Source: VRUE01 sp963730315
GTDB taxonomy: Bacteria > Actinomycetota > Thermoleophilia > Solirubrobacterales > 70-9
Assembly (NCBI GenBank): GCA_963730315.1
Contig: CAVSRD010000005.1
Span: forward strand, 62,001-126,000
DNA length: 64,000 bases
Direction of reading: 5' to 3'
This document shows positions 1 to 8,327 of this stretch, piece after piece (position 1 is the first letter of the stretch; each line of letters opens with the position of its first letter). Position numbers and translations under genes: made by a program. The notes under the pieces were generated by a model. That model had not been told where the DNA came from and searched no databases. It saw nothing but the letters and a program-made list of their open reading frames with translations.

Positions 1-97
1 GGTGGTTCGGATGTTGCGGCGCCTTCTTCGCCAGAGCCTGCGCCGCGAAGCTCGCAAGAGCGGCGGCAAGCAGCATCGAGGGGAGCAGTCGTCGCAT
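1..97 (-). CDS. N-terminal fragment of a secreted protein (runs off the left edge)
   Basis: An ATG on the minus strand at 97 opens a frame that stays open to position 1. It encodes about 32 residues: MRRLLPSM, then a run of Leu/Ala (LLAAALASFAAQALA), then KKAPQHPNH. This is a typical Sec signal peptide with a basic n-region, a hydrophobic core and an AxA-like cleavage region near residues 18-22. The mature protein lies outside the window, so no function can be given. It is divergent from the acyltransferase gene that starts at 328. The 230 bases between the two presumably hold both promoters; I see no clear consensus promoter there. Confidence 0.5.
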   Translation of the reverse strand, partial: MRRLLPSMLLAAALASFAAQALAKKAPQHPNH

Positions 98-327
98 CGT
101 GAGATCACTCGCTTTCTCTTCCGCCTACGGGCGGGCCGCGCCGCGGCCTCGCCGGGGTGGTTCGGCGGATCGATTGCGTTGGTGGGTCGCGGACCGTAGG
201 AGCCACGCGGCGCGGCGTGGGTGAGCACGATCACACTTGCAAGGCCCCCGACAGGGCCGCAAACCGCTCTACAAAGCGAAACGCACGCACCGACAGCGGC
301 CCCTGCGATGTGTGCGAAGATTCACGC

Positions 328-1761
328 GTGAATGGGGATCGGCTGACTGGACTCGACGCCTCGTTCCTCCACATGGAGCGGGCCGGCGCCCACATGCACG
401 TCGCCTCGACCAGCATCTTCGAAGGCTCCGCCCCCAGCCACGAGGAGTTCCGCGACCACATCGAGTCGCGCCTGCACCTGGTGCCGCGCTTCCGCCAGAA
501 GCTGCGCTTCGTGCCGTTCGGCCAGGGCCGGCCCGTCTGGGTCGACGACCCCTTCCTCAACCTCGACTACCACGTGAGGCGCACCGCGCTGCCGGCGCCC
601 GGGTCGGAGGAGCAGCTTCGCAACCTGGCGGCGCGAATCTTCTCCCAGCAGCTCGACCGCACCAAGCCGCTCTGGGAGCTGTGGCTGATCGAGGGACTCG
701 AGGACGACCGTTTCGCGATCGTCGGCAAGAGCCACCACGCGCTGGTCGACGGCGTCTCCGGGGTCGACATCACCACCGTCCTCTTCGACGCCGCGCCCGA
801 GCCCGAGACGTCGCCGGTGCAACCCCCGAAGTGGGCGCCGCGCCCGGAGCCGGCCGACTTCGACCTGCTGCGCGACGCGCTGCGCGAGCGCGCCACCAGC
901 CCGAGGGAGATCGCCCGGGGGGTCCGCGCCGCGTTGCGCGGACCGCGGCAGGTGCTGCGCGAGCTGCGCGCCGCCGGCAGGATGCTCGAGGTGGCGACGA
1001 AGGCGCCGCAGACGCCGTTCAACGTCGAGATCGGCCCGCACCGGCGCCTCGCCTTCGTACGCGCCGACCTCGACGACTTCAAGCGGTCGAAGGACGCCCA
1101 CGGCGGCACCGTCAACGACGTCGTCCTCTCGATCGTCACCGGCGCGCTCGGCAACTACCTGCGCGCTCGCGGCTACGAGACCGAGGACCTCGAGTTGCGG
1201 GCGATGGTGCCGGTCAGCGTCCGCGCCACCGAGGAGCGCGGCGCGCTCGGCAACCGCGTCTCGGCGATGATGGCGCCGCTGCCGGTCTGGTGCGAGGATC
1301 CCGTGGAGCGGCTGCGCTTGGCATCGGAGACGATGGGCGACCTGAAGGGCTCCGGGCAGGCGGTCGGCGCCGAAGTCCTCACCCGCCTGGCTGACTTCGC
1401 GCCTACGACGATCGCCTCCCAAGCCGCCCGCTTGCAGCCCGCCCAGCGCTTCTTCAACCTCGTCGTCACCAACGTGCCGGGGCCGCAGTTCCCGCTCTAC
1501 GTGCTGGGACGGCGGATGGAATCGATCTTCCCCCTGGTCCCCCTCGCCCGCCGCCAGGCGCTCTGCGTCGGGATCATGTCCTACGACGGACAGATCGACT
1601 TCGGCCTGGTCGGAGACCTCGACGCGATGGCCGACCTCGACAGCTTCGCCCTCGACCTGGAGAGCGCCATGCGCGAAGTCGTCTCGACCGCGCCGGCACG
1701 GGGCAAGGGTCAGCGGACGACGCGAGCGCGGAGCCGGAACGGAACCCTGTCGGTCAAGTAG
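328..1761 (+). CDS. Wax ester synthase/diacylglycerol acyltransferase (WS/DGAT family)
   Basis: This acyltransferase family transfers acyl-CoA chains to diacylglycerol or fatty alcohols to make triacylglycerol or wax esters. The protein has about 477 residues, the usual size. It opens with NGDRLTGLDASFLHMERAG, a standard family N-terminus, and carries the catalytic HHxxxDG motif as HHALVDG around residue 136. A C-terminal NVPGPQFPLY stretch matches the conserved NVPGP element. I chose the GTG at 328 because the frame upstream (from 157) has no family similarity. The 3' end overlaps the convergent gene ending at 1710 by 52 bases. A storage-lipid role is inferred from the family; the exact substrate cannot be read from sequence. 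Confidence 0.88.
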   Translation: MNGDRLTGLDASFLHMERAGAHMHVASTSIFEGSAPSHEEFRDHIESRLHLVPRFRQKLRFVPFGQGRPVWVDDPFLNLDYHVRRTALPAPGSEEQLRNLAARIFSQQLDRTKPLWELWLIEGLEDDRFAIVGKSHHALVDGVSGVDITTVLFDAAPEPETSPVQPPKWAPRPEPADFDLLRDALRERATSPREIARGVRAALRGPRQVLRELRAAGRMLEVATKAPQTPFNVEIGPHRRLAFVRADLDDFKRSKDAHGGTVNDVVLSIVTGALGNYLRARGYETEDLELRAMVPVSVRATEERGALGNRVSAMMAPLPVWCEDPVERLRLASETMGDLKGSGQAVGAEVLTRLADFAPTTIASQAARLQPAQRFFNLVVTNVPGPQFPLYVLGRRMESIFPLVPLARRQALCVGIMSYDGQIDFGLVGDLDAMADLDSFALDLESAMREVVSTAPARGKGQRTTRARSRNGTLSVK

Positions 1762-3098
1762 TTCCAGTCGAGCCGGCCGATATTGAAGCCGCGGGTGCTG
1801 GTGTCGGCGTTGACGACCACCGCGGTGATCCGCTGGAAGCGGCCGGGGCGCGGCAGCCGCACCGCGAGCGCGCCGCCTCTCGGCTTGAAACGGAGGCGGG
1901 TGACGACACGGCCGCGGCGCACGCTGCCTAGCCGTCCAACCAGGGCCAGGCCGGCGCCGATGCCACGCGGCGCCTGGGCGCGGACGGCGACGGCGCGCCC
2001 GCCGCGGGCGTGCACCCGCAGCAGCGCGAAGGTGGCGTGGTCAAGGCGGCGCTCCAGCGGTCGGCCGTCGCGCGGCAGGCTGCCCCGGCGCGGCACGTCC
2101 GGGTAGCGGGACCCCTTGGGGAATGCCGAGGCGGTCCGCCACTCGGCGACGTCGGTGGCGAATCGCGCGAAGTCGGGATCGAAGCCCGGTCCGCCGGCGG
2201 CGCGGATCGCCGAGTCGTAGGCGGCGACGGAGAAGCCGCCGGGCAGGGTGTGGATCGCCCGCGACCAGGCGCTGCGGACGATCGTCCGCCCGTAGCGGCG
2301 TGCCAGCCATTCGTTCCAGACCGCCGACCCGTACTCCTTGATCGAGCTGGCGGTCAGCGGCGTGTCGAAGAGCTTCGTCCAGCGGCGCACGTAGCGCAGG
2401 TAGTCGCTGATCCCGCCGTAGACCTGGCTCTCCATCCAGACCGCGGTCGACTCCGCGAACCAGGCGTCCTGGTAGGCGTCGTAGTTCATCTGCAGGATGT
2501 GGTTGTACTCGTGCGCAAAGGTCACCTCGAGGATCCTCTTCTGGGAGGTGCCCGGGTACTCGAAGCGGTTGTAGTCGTTGTCTAGGACGAGGTAGCCGTG
2601 CAGCCGGCGAGGGAAGCGGCCCTTGCCGGCCTGGCCGCGGTCGGGTGCCGCGTAGCCGAACAGCTGCCGCCCCAGGTCCTTCAGGTAGACGTCGGTCTTG
2701 CCCCTGCGCCCACCCCTGCGACCGTCCGAACGCGGCTCGCGCCAGCCGAGCCTGCCGTTCTCGATCGAGTGGACGCGGTCGGCGACCCGCAGGACCCGCT
2801 CCACGTAGTCCGGCACGCCGTCGCCGTCTTCGAACCCGTTGACGTCGGCGAGCGGCGGCGCGTCGAGGCCCTCCGAGACCCAGTGCACGCAGAAGCGGCC
2901 CCGGCAGGCGGGAGACCGCGGGGCCTCGGGAACCGTGTAGGCGTGGCGGGCGGGGTCGGGGTGGTCGGTCGGGCGCGCCTGCGGCGCCCGGAAGATCCAG
3001 CGGTCCCCGGCCGCGCTCGCCGTGGCCGGGAGCGCGGCGGCTGTGAGCAGCGCCAGCGAGGCGAGCGTGGCCCCAATCACTCGCTGCCGCACTCGCAT
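1710..3098 (-). CDS. Secreted protein with HExxH zinc-metallopeptidase-like motif
   Basis: The protein has 462 residues and starts MRVRQRVIG, followed by a hydrophobic Ala/Leu stretch ending ATASAAG, a signal peptide for export. The middle part contains TFAHEYNHILQ (HEYNH at about 196-200), a HExxH zinc site. It is followed by WFAESTAVWMES, whose Glu (about 216) can be the third ligand, as in gluzincin-like peptidases. An Asp-rich stretch near residues 85-98 (DVNGFEDGDGVPDYVE) resembles a Ca-binding loop. The C-terminal third looks like a beta-rich domain. Start: the ATG at 3098 directly precedes the signal peptide. It is divergent from nadE. A peptidase role is inferred from the motif; the substrate is unknown. 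Confidence 0.75.
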   Translation of the reverse strand: MRVRQRVIGATLASLALLTAAALPATASAAGDRWIFRAPQARPTDHPDPARHAYTVPEAPRSPACRGRFCVHWVSEGLDAPPLADVNGFEDGDGVPDYVERVLRVADRVHSIENGRLGWREPRSDGRRGGRRGKTDVYLKDLGRQLFGYAAPDRGQAGKGRFPRRLHGYLVLDNDYNRFEYPGTSQKRILEVTFAHEYNHILQMNYDAYQDAWFAESTAVWMESQVYGGISDYLRYVRRWTKLFDTPLTASSIKEYGSAVWNEWLARRYGRTIVRSAWSRAIHTLPGGFSVAAYDSAIRAAGGPGFDPDFARFATDVAEWRTASAFPKGSRYPDVPRRGSLPRDGRPLERRLDHATFALLRVHARGGRAVAVRAQAPRGIGAGLALVGRLGSVRRGRVVTRLRFKPRGGALAVRLPRPGRFQRITAVVVNADTSTRGFNIGRLDWNYLTDRVPFRLRARVVR

Positions 3099-3180
3099 CG
3101 GAGCCAATCTACAGGGCGCCCAGGCGCGTCCCGCCCGCCACGGCGGCGATACTGCCGTGTGTGAGCCGAGAGGATCACGC

Positions 3181-4845
3181 ATGCGCGTAGCCCTCGCCCA
3201 GATCGACCCGACGGTCGGCGACGTCGACGGCAACGCGGCGAAGATCGCCGAGTGGATCGACCGCGCCGCCGCGGCGGGCGCCAAGCTGGCCGTGTTCCCG
3301 GAGCTCTGCCTGCCCGGCTACCCCGCCGAGGACCTCTACCTGAAGCAGCACTTCGTCGAGGCGAACCGGGCGGCGGTCGAGGAGCTGGCCAGCGGCGTCG
3401 GCGAGACGGTTGTCGTGGTCGGCTTCGCCGAGCCGGTGGCCGGTGGCGGCGACCACCGCCACGCCCACAACTCGCTCGCCGTGCTGGCCGGCGGCGAGGT
3501 GCGCGCCGTCTACCGCAAGAACCGGCTGCCCAACTACGCGGTTTTCGACGAGCAGCGCTACTTCGTTCCCGGCACGGAGCCGCTCACCGTCGAGGTCGCC
3601 GGGACCAGAGTCGGTCTGACCGTCTGCGAGGACCTCTGGACCGAGGGGCCGCCGGCATCCAGCGAGGCGAGCGAAGGCGCCGAGCTGATCGCCAACCCGT
3701 CGGGCTCTCCGTACCACCGCGGCAAGGGCCGCGAGCGCGAGGAGATGTTCGCCGTTCGCGCCCGCGCCTACGGGACCCATCTCGCCTTCTGCAACCTGGT
3801 CGGCGGCCAGGACGAGCTGGTCTTCGACGGTCACAGCTTCGTCGTCGACCCGGCCGGCCGGGTGATCGCCCGCGCCGCCCAGTTCGACGAGGAGCTGCTG
3901 GTCTGCGAGATCCCCGCCGCCGCCCCGGGCCGGCTCGCCGAGCCGCTTCCGGATCTGGCCGAGGTCTACGAGGCGCTCGTCCTCGGCCTGCGCGACTACG
4001 TGCGCAAGAACGGCTTTCGCCACGTCGGCCTCGCCCTCTCGGGGGGGATCGACTCCGCCCTGGTGGCGCTGCTCGCCGCCGACGCGGTCGGTCCCGCCAA
4101 CCTCAGCTGCGTGGTCATGCCCTCCCCCCATTCCAGCCCTGAAACCCAGGCGGACGCGCGAACTATCGCTGCGAACCTGGGCGCCGCGGCGATCGAGATC
4201 CCGATCGGGCCGGCGATGGAGGCCCTCGAAACCGCCCTGGCGGCGTCTTTCGCGGTCGAGGAGGACACCGCCCCGCGTTCGCTTCCCCACGACCCGACCC
4301 GGCCCTCCGAGCCCGACCTGGCCGCCGAGAACATCCAGGCCCGGATTCGGGGCAACCTGATGATGGCGCTCTCCAACAAGCACGGCTGGCTGGTGCTGAC
4401 CACCGGCAACAAGAGCGAGATGTCGGTCGGCTACGCGACGCTCTACGGGGACATGGCGGGCGGCTTCGCGGTGATCAAGGACGTGCCGAAGGTGCTGGTC
4501 TACCAGCTGGTCCGCTACCGCAACGAGCGGGCCCGGCGCGAGCTGGTGCCGTCCGCGGTGCTGGAACGGGCGCCCTCGGCGGAGCTGCGGCCCGAGCAGC
4601 GCGACACCGACACGCTGCCGCCCTACGAGCTGCTCGACCGCGTGCTGGAGGCCTACGTCGAGCGCGACGAGGGGCGCGAGGAGATAATCGCGGCGGGCCT
4701 GCCCGCCGAGGTGGTCGACGAGGTGGTGCGGATGGTCGACCGCTCCGAGTACAAGCGCCGCCAGGCGGCCCCCGGGATCCGGATCACGCCGAAGGCGTTC
4801 GGTCGCGACCGGCGCTTGCCGATCACGAACCGCTTCGGGGGGTAG
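3181..4845 (+). CDS. nadE: Glutamine-dependent NAD+ synthetase
   Basis: The enzyme amidates nicotinic acid adenine dinucleotide to NAD+, using ammonia released from glutamine. The 554-residue two-domain form is visible. An N-terminal nitrilase-like glutaminase has the catalytic triad E41 (FPELCLP), K113 (YRKNRLP) and C149 (VCEDLW). A C-terminal synthetase has the ATP-pyrophosphatase P-loop SGGIDS at 287-292, plus TTGNKSEMSVGY and the KDVPK region. The ATG at 3181 has a purine-rich GAGAGG site about 10 bases upstream, and the MRVALAQIDPTVGD start is canonical. It is divergent from the secreted peptidase-like gene and is followed by a convergent thioesterase gene. Identification is secure. Confidence 0.96.
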   Translation: MRVALAQIDPTVGDVDGNAAKIAEWIDRAAAAGAKLAVFPELCLPGYPAEDLYLKQHFVEANRAAVEELASGVGETVVVVGFAEPVAGGGDHRHAHNSLAVLAGGEVRAVYRKNRLPNYAVFDEQRYFVPGTEPLTVEVAGTRVGLTVCEDLWTEGPPASSEASEGAELIANPSGSPYHRGKGREREEMFAVRARAYGTHLAFCNLVGGQDELVFDGHSFVVDPAGRVIARAAQFDEELLVCEIPAAAPGRLAEPLPDLAEVYEALVLGLRDYVRKNGFRHVGLALSGGIDSALVALLAADAVGPANLSCVVMPSPHSSPETQADARTIAANLGAAAIEIPIGPAMEALETALAASFAVEEDTAPRSLPHDPTRPSEPDLAAENIQARIRGNLMMALSNKHGWLVLTTGNKSEMSVGYATLYGDMAGGFAVIKDVPKVLVYQLVRYRNERARRELVPSAVLERAPSAELRPEQRDTDTLPPYELLDRVLEAYVERDEGREEIIAAGLPAEVVDEVVRMVDRSEYKRRQAAPGIRITPKAFGRDRRLPITNRFGG

Positions 4846-4881
4846 ACGTGCCGGAAGTTAGACACCATTTTGCGCGCTCAA

Positions 4882-5283
4882 TCACCGGGCACGTCTGACC
4901 GCGATCGTCATCTGGGCCAGGGCGCAGAGGCGGTCCTCGGCGTCGAGGACTTCGGCGTCCCAGACCCAGGTTGAACGGCCGCGGTGGCGGGCCCGCGCCG
5001 TGACTTCGGCGTGGCCCTCGGTGATCGGGCGCAGGAAGCTGACGCTGATCGACTGGCCGATCGCCGCCATCCCGCCGCCGAAGACGGCGAGCGCGGTGGC
5101 CCGCGAGCAGACGCTCTCGACCAGGCTGGACATCACGCCGCCGTGCATCAGCCCGATTGGCTGGCGGAGGTCGTCGCGAATCGGGATCCGCGCCCGCGCA
5201 TGCTCGGGGTCGTCGTCGAGCCACTCGGTGCCGAGCAGGTCGGCGTAGTCGGGGGGCGTTGGAGGCCGATCGTCGTCGGTCAT
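4882..5283 (-). CDS. Hotdog-fold (PaaI-type) thioesterase
   Basis: This 133-residue protein has the compact single hotdog domain of the PaaI/YigI-like acyl-CoA thioesterases. The signature region GLMHGGVMSSLVESVCS (about residues 43-59) has the HGG turn followed by the long helix with the acidic residue that usually sits at the active site. The later part (SISVSFLRPITEGHAEV) matches the beta-strands that end the fold. Such enzymes hydrolyse acyl- or aryl-acyl-CoA; the substrate here is unknown. It is convergent with nadE and divergent from the membrane protein at 5331, so it is probably a single-gene unit. The ATG at 5283 gives a full-length family N-terminus. Confidence 0.82.
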   Translation of the reverse strand: MTDDDRPPTPPDYADLLGTEWLDDDPEHARARIPIRDDLRQPIGLMHGGVMSSLVESVCSRATALAVFGGGMAAIGQSISVSFLRPITEGHAEVTARARHRGRSTWVWDAEVLDAEDRLCALAQMTIAVRRAR

Positions 5284-5330
5284 CGGGGCTGACCCTACCC
5301 GGCGGCGCAGTCCCCTAGTGTTCGGAGGCC

Positions 5331-6227
5331 GTGGCGCTGACCGACGACCAGAGGGCGATGCTCCGCCTGCTCGCGCAGGGCGAGGAAGGCTACGCGGACA
5401 TCGCGGCCCTGAAGGGCGTCAGCGTCGAGCAGGTGAAGGCCGAAGTGAAGGAGGCGCTGGCGGCCGCCGCGGCCGAGGGGGAGGCGGGCGCGCCGCCCGA
5501 GCGGCCCCCGCCCTCCGAGGCGACCCCCCCACCGCCCCCCGAGCCGGAGGCCGCGGAGCCGGCGCCCCCGGCTTCCCCCCCGACCTCGGCCGCGGAGCAG
5601 AAGCCGCCGCAAGAGCGCGGACTTTCGGTGCCCCCCGAACGGCGACGCCTCCTCGCCCTGGCCGGCGCGGCACTCGGCGTCGTCGCCGTGGTGCTGATCC
5701 TGTTCGCGGTGCTGGGCGGCGGCTCCGGCGGCTCCGGCTCGAGCACCGCCGCAGACGCCGGCACGGGGAGCGAAACGACCGGCACCGCCAACGCCAACCT
5801 CACCCAGGCCGTGCTGCGGCCGGTCAGCGGCGCAAGCGGCGCAGGCCGGGCGATCTTCGGCCGGCTCGGCAAGAAGGAAATCGTCCTCCAGGTCATCGCC
5901 CGCGAACTCGAACCAGCCAGCAACGGACGGCCATACACCGTCTGGCTCTACCGCTCGCCGCAGGTGGCGCTGCGGGTCGGCACGGCGAAGGTCGGCAAGT
6001 CGGGGCGGCTCGTCGCCCGCTTCCCGATCCCCGCCGAACTGCTCGCCTATGTGGCCAGCGGCGCCTTCAAGCAGATTTACCTCTCGCGCACCGCCGATGC
6101 CGCCTACGAACGCGAGCTGGCGCAGGCGAAGAAGCAGAAGAAGCTCCCCCCCTACAGCGGCGAAACCGTACTCACGGGGGCGATCACCGGCCCGATCGTC
6201 AGCTCCGGCGAAGGAGAAGGCGGCTAG
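5331..6227 (+). CDS. One-pass membrane protein with N-terminal HTH-like helix and extracellular RskA-like domain
   Basis: I do not recognise a named family for the whole protein. Its 298 residues read in order as follows. First comes a short helical domain (about 1-45; TDDQRAMLRLL...YADIAALKGVSVEQVKAEV) like the region 4 HTH of sigma factors. Then comes a Pro/Glu/Ala-rich linker (45-100), a hydrophobic segment (about 108-128; LLALAGAALGVVAVVLILFAVL), a Gly/Ser/Thr-rich stalk and a folded C-terminal domain. The YTVWLYRSPQVALRVGTAKVGKSGRL part of that domain resembles the outer domain of anti-sigma factors of the RskA type. The GTG start has a GGAGG a few bases upstream. A membrane signalling role is an inference only. 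Its TAG stop shares bases with the stop of the opposing gene. Confidence 0.7.
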   Translation: MALTDDQRAMLRLLAQGEEGYADIAALKGVSVEQVKAEVKEALAAAAAEGEAGAPPERPPPSEATPPPPPEPEAAEPAPPASPPTSAAEQKPPQERGLSVPPERRRLLALAGAALGVVAVVLILFAVLGGGSGGSGSSTAADAGTGSETTGTANANLTQAVLRPVSGASGAGRAIFGRLGKKEIVLQVIARELEPASNGRPYTVWLYRSPQVALRVGTAKVGKSGRLVARFPIPAELLAYVASGAFKQIYLSRTADAAYERELAQAKKQKKLPPYSGETVLTGAITGPIVSSGEGEGG

Positions 6228-7855
6228 ACCGAGGGGATCAGCTTGCCCGGGTTCATGATCCCGCTGGGATCGAGCCGCTCCTTTGCCGCCCGCAGCACCT
6301 CTATCCCCGCCTTCCCCACCTCGGCCTCCATGTAGGGGGCGTGGTAGCGACCCACCCCGTGATGGTGGGTGATCGTGCCGCCGGTGGCGACGATCGCCTC
6401 CGAGGCGGCTCGCTTCACCGCAGCCCACTGCTCCGGCTCGGCGCCGTGGCGGGCCCGGGCGATGAAGGTGAAGTAGAGCGAGGCGCCGTCGGCGTAGGCG
6501 TGGGAGAGGTGGCAGAAGGCGAACCCCGGCGTGCCCTGGGCGGAGAGCGAGTCGCGGATTGCCGCGGCGACCCGCTGGCGCAGCTCGCCGAGCCGGCTCC
6601 AGGTGTGGGAGGTCTCCAGCGTCTCGACCATCGTCCCCATGTCGATCAGCGTGTCGCGCAGGTAGGGGCCCTGGAAGCGCCCGCGCTCCCAGGAGCGGCC
6701 GGCGCCCTGGCCGAGGTAGGCGGCGCCGCCGCGGCGCAGCGCCCGCACGGCGAGGGCGCGGCGGCGGGCGACCGACTCCTCGTCGCCCTCGATGCCGACG
6801 ACGATCAGCGAGCCCTGGCGCTTGCCGCGCACCCCTAGGTAGCCGCCGAACAGGGTCCCCTCCAGGCCGCGGGGCCCCGAGAGGGCAAGCGACACCCGCG
6901 TCTCCTCCTCGTCGGAGACGCGGATCACGTCCGGAAGGCCCGGACCCTGGGCCAGAGCTCGGACGATCTCCCCACCGGCCTCGAAGCTCTCGCCGATCCA
7001 GGCCTCGTAGCGGCGCTGCTCCGGGGCCCGACGCACCCGCACGGTGACCTCCGGGATCACCCCGAAGGCCCCCTCCGAACCGAGCACCAGCTCGCGCAGC
7101 GAGGGACCGGCGGCGCTGTGCGGAGTGTCGAGGGTGCGCAACTCGCCGGCCGGCGCGATCAGCCGCAGGGAGCTGACCAGGGCGTCGAAGCGGCCGTAGC
7201 CACTCGACGCCTGTCCGGCCGAGCGGGTCGCGGCGAAGCCGCCGATCGTCGCGTACTCGAAGGATTGCGGGAAGTGCCCCAGCGCCACCCCCTCGGCGTT
7301 CAGCGCCGCTTCGGCCTCCGGCCCGCGCAGCCCGGCGCCGAGCCGCGCGGTGAGCGAGCGACGGTCGACCTCGACCCCGCGCAGCCGCGCCAGGTCGAGG
7401 CTGACCAGGCGCGGGTGCGAATCGCGCAGCGGCTCGATCCCGCCGACCACGCTGGTGCCGCCGCCGAACGGCACGACCGCGACCCCCTCAGCCGCGCAAA
7501 CCTCGAGCGCCCGCCGCACCGCGTCGGGATCGGCCGGCAGCAGGACGGCGTCCGGCGCGGCCTCGAGCCTGCCGCCGCGCAGCCTCGCCAAATCGACGTA
7601 TCCGCAGCCGGTCGCGTGGCGCACCCGGTCCTCGGTCGAGTCGAAGACCGCCTCCTCCCCGACCGCCTCGACCAGCGCCCGCGGCAGCGGCTGGGCCGGC
7701 GGCAGCTCGAAATCCTCCAACCGCGCGACGCGGGGCGAGGCCTCCAGGTCGCCGAGGCGCTCGCGCAGCGCCGCCAGTGCCTCCGTATCCAGCTCGGGCT
7801 CGATCGCCGGGTCGCCCCACCCCCACCACTTCGAATCTCTCCTCGGCGCGCTCAT
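6224..7855 (-). CDS. FAD-binding oxidase, alkylglycerone-phosphate synthase (AGPS)-like
   Basis: The 543-residue protein belongs to the PCMH-type FAD oxidase family (GlcD/AGPS). Three marks favour the AGPS branch over glycolate oxidase: the N-terminal SKWWGWGD, the FAD loop VVPFGGGTSVVGGIEP (about 145-160) and the histidine-rich GTITHHHGVGRYHAPYM near the C-terminus. In AGPS the THHHG-type histidines are part of the active site. AGPS swaps the acyl chain of acyl-DHAP for a fatty alcohol, the first ether-bond step of ether lipids. Mycobacterial relatives carry the same start motif. The ATG (7855) overlaps the SRPBCC stop by 4 bases. Whether this enzyme truly makes ether lipids cannot be decided from sequence. 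Confidence 0.82.
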   Translation of the reverse strand: MSAPRRDSKWWGWGDPAIEPELDTEALAALRERLGDLEASPRVARLEDFELPPAQPLPRALVEAVGEEAVFDSTEDRVRHATGCGYVDLARLRGGRLEAAPDAVLLPADPDAVRRALEVCAAEGVAVVPFGGGTSVVGGIEPLRDSHPRLVSLDLARLRGVEVDRRSLTARLGAGLRGPEAEAALNAEGVALGHFPQSFEYATIGGFAATRSAGQASSGYGRFDALVSSLRLIAPAGELRTLDTPHSAAGPSLRELVLGSEGAFGVIPEVTVRVRRAPEQRRYEAWIGESFEAGGEIVRALAQGPGLPDVIRVSDEEETRVSLALSGPRGLEGTLFGGYLGVRGKRQGSLIVVGIEGDEESVARRRALAVRALRRGGAAYLGQGAGRSWERGRFQGPYLRDTLIDMGTMVETLETSHTWSRLGELRQRVAAAIRDSLSAQGTPGFAFCHLSHAYADGASLYFTFIARARHGAEPEQWAAVKRAASEAIVATGGTITHHHGVGRYHAPYMEAEVGKAGIEVLRAAKERLDPSGIMNPGKLIPSV

Positions 7856-8316
7856 CCCTCTCCTCCGGTAAGCGCCCGCTCGAGGCCGTCCAGCGCCTCC
7901 TCGAGGTTCTTGCCCTGCGCACCCCGCATCATCGGCGAGCCGAGCCGTGACAGGCCGCGCAGCTTCTGCTCGGAGCGAAGCCTCACCTCGGTGGAGTCGC
8001 CCTTGGCGCGCAGCGCCACCTCGACGGTCGAGCTGCGGAGGTGGCGCTCGAAGGGCGTCCCCCCGAGCTGCTGCTCCCAGACGTAGCGCTCGCCCTCGGC
8101 GGAGCTGAGGCAGCGGAAGTCCGCGCGGACCCCGCGCCCCTCGGCCGTCTGCAGCACCTTGGTCCACTGGCTGCGCCGCCCTTCCGGCTTCAGGTCGACG
8201 CTCTCGACCCGGGTCGTGCGCGGCCACCAGCGCGGCAGGCTGTAGGGGTCGGAGACGAGCTCCCAGACGCGCTCCGGCGGCGCGGAGATCGTCCTGCGGC
8301 GGCTGACCCGGGGCAC
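7852..8316 (-). CDS. SRPBCC (START/polyketide-cyclase-like) domain protein
   Basis: The 154-residue protein begins VSRRRTISAPPERVWELVSDPYSLPRWWP. This is the standard opening of the SRPBCC ligand-binding fold: a first strand, then the PPxxVWxLVxDP helix and the RWWP tryptophan motif. These proteins bind hydrophobic ligands in a deep cavity, and many in actinobacteria are of unknown function. It starts at GTG 8316 and ends with an ATGA overlap into the AGPS-like gene, so the two are translationally coupled. That placement makes a lipid or fatty-alcohol ligand attractive but unproven. Confidence 0.78.
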   Translation of the reverse strand: MPRVSRRRTISAPPERVWELVSDPYSLPRWWPRTTRVESVDLKPEGRRSQWTKVLQTAEGRGVRADFRCLSSAEGERYVWEQQLGGTPFERHLRSSTVEVALRAKGDSTEVRLRSEQKLRGLSRLGSPMMRGAQGKNLEEALDGLERALTGGEG

Positions 8317-8327
8317 GCTCGGAGCCG

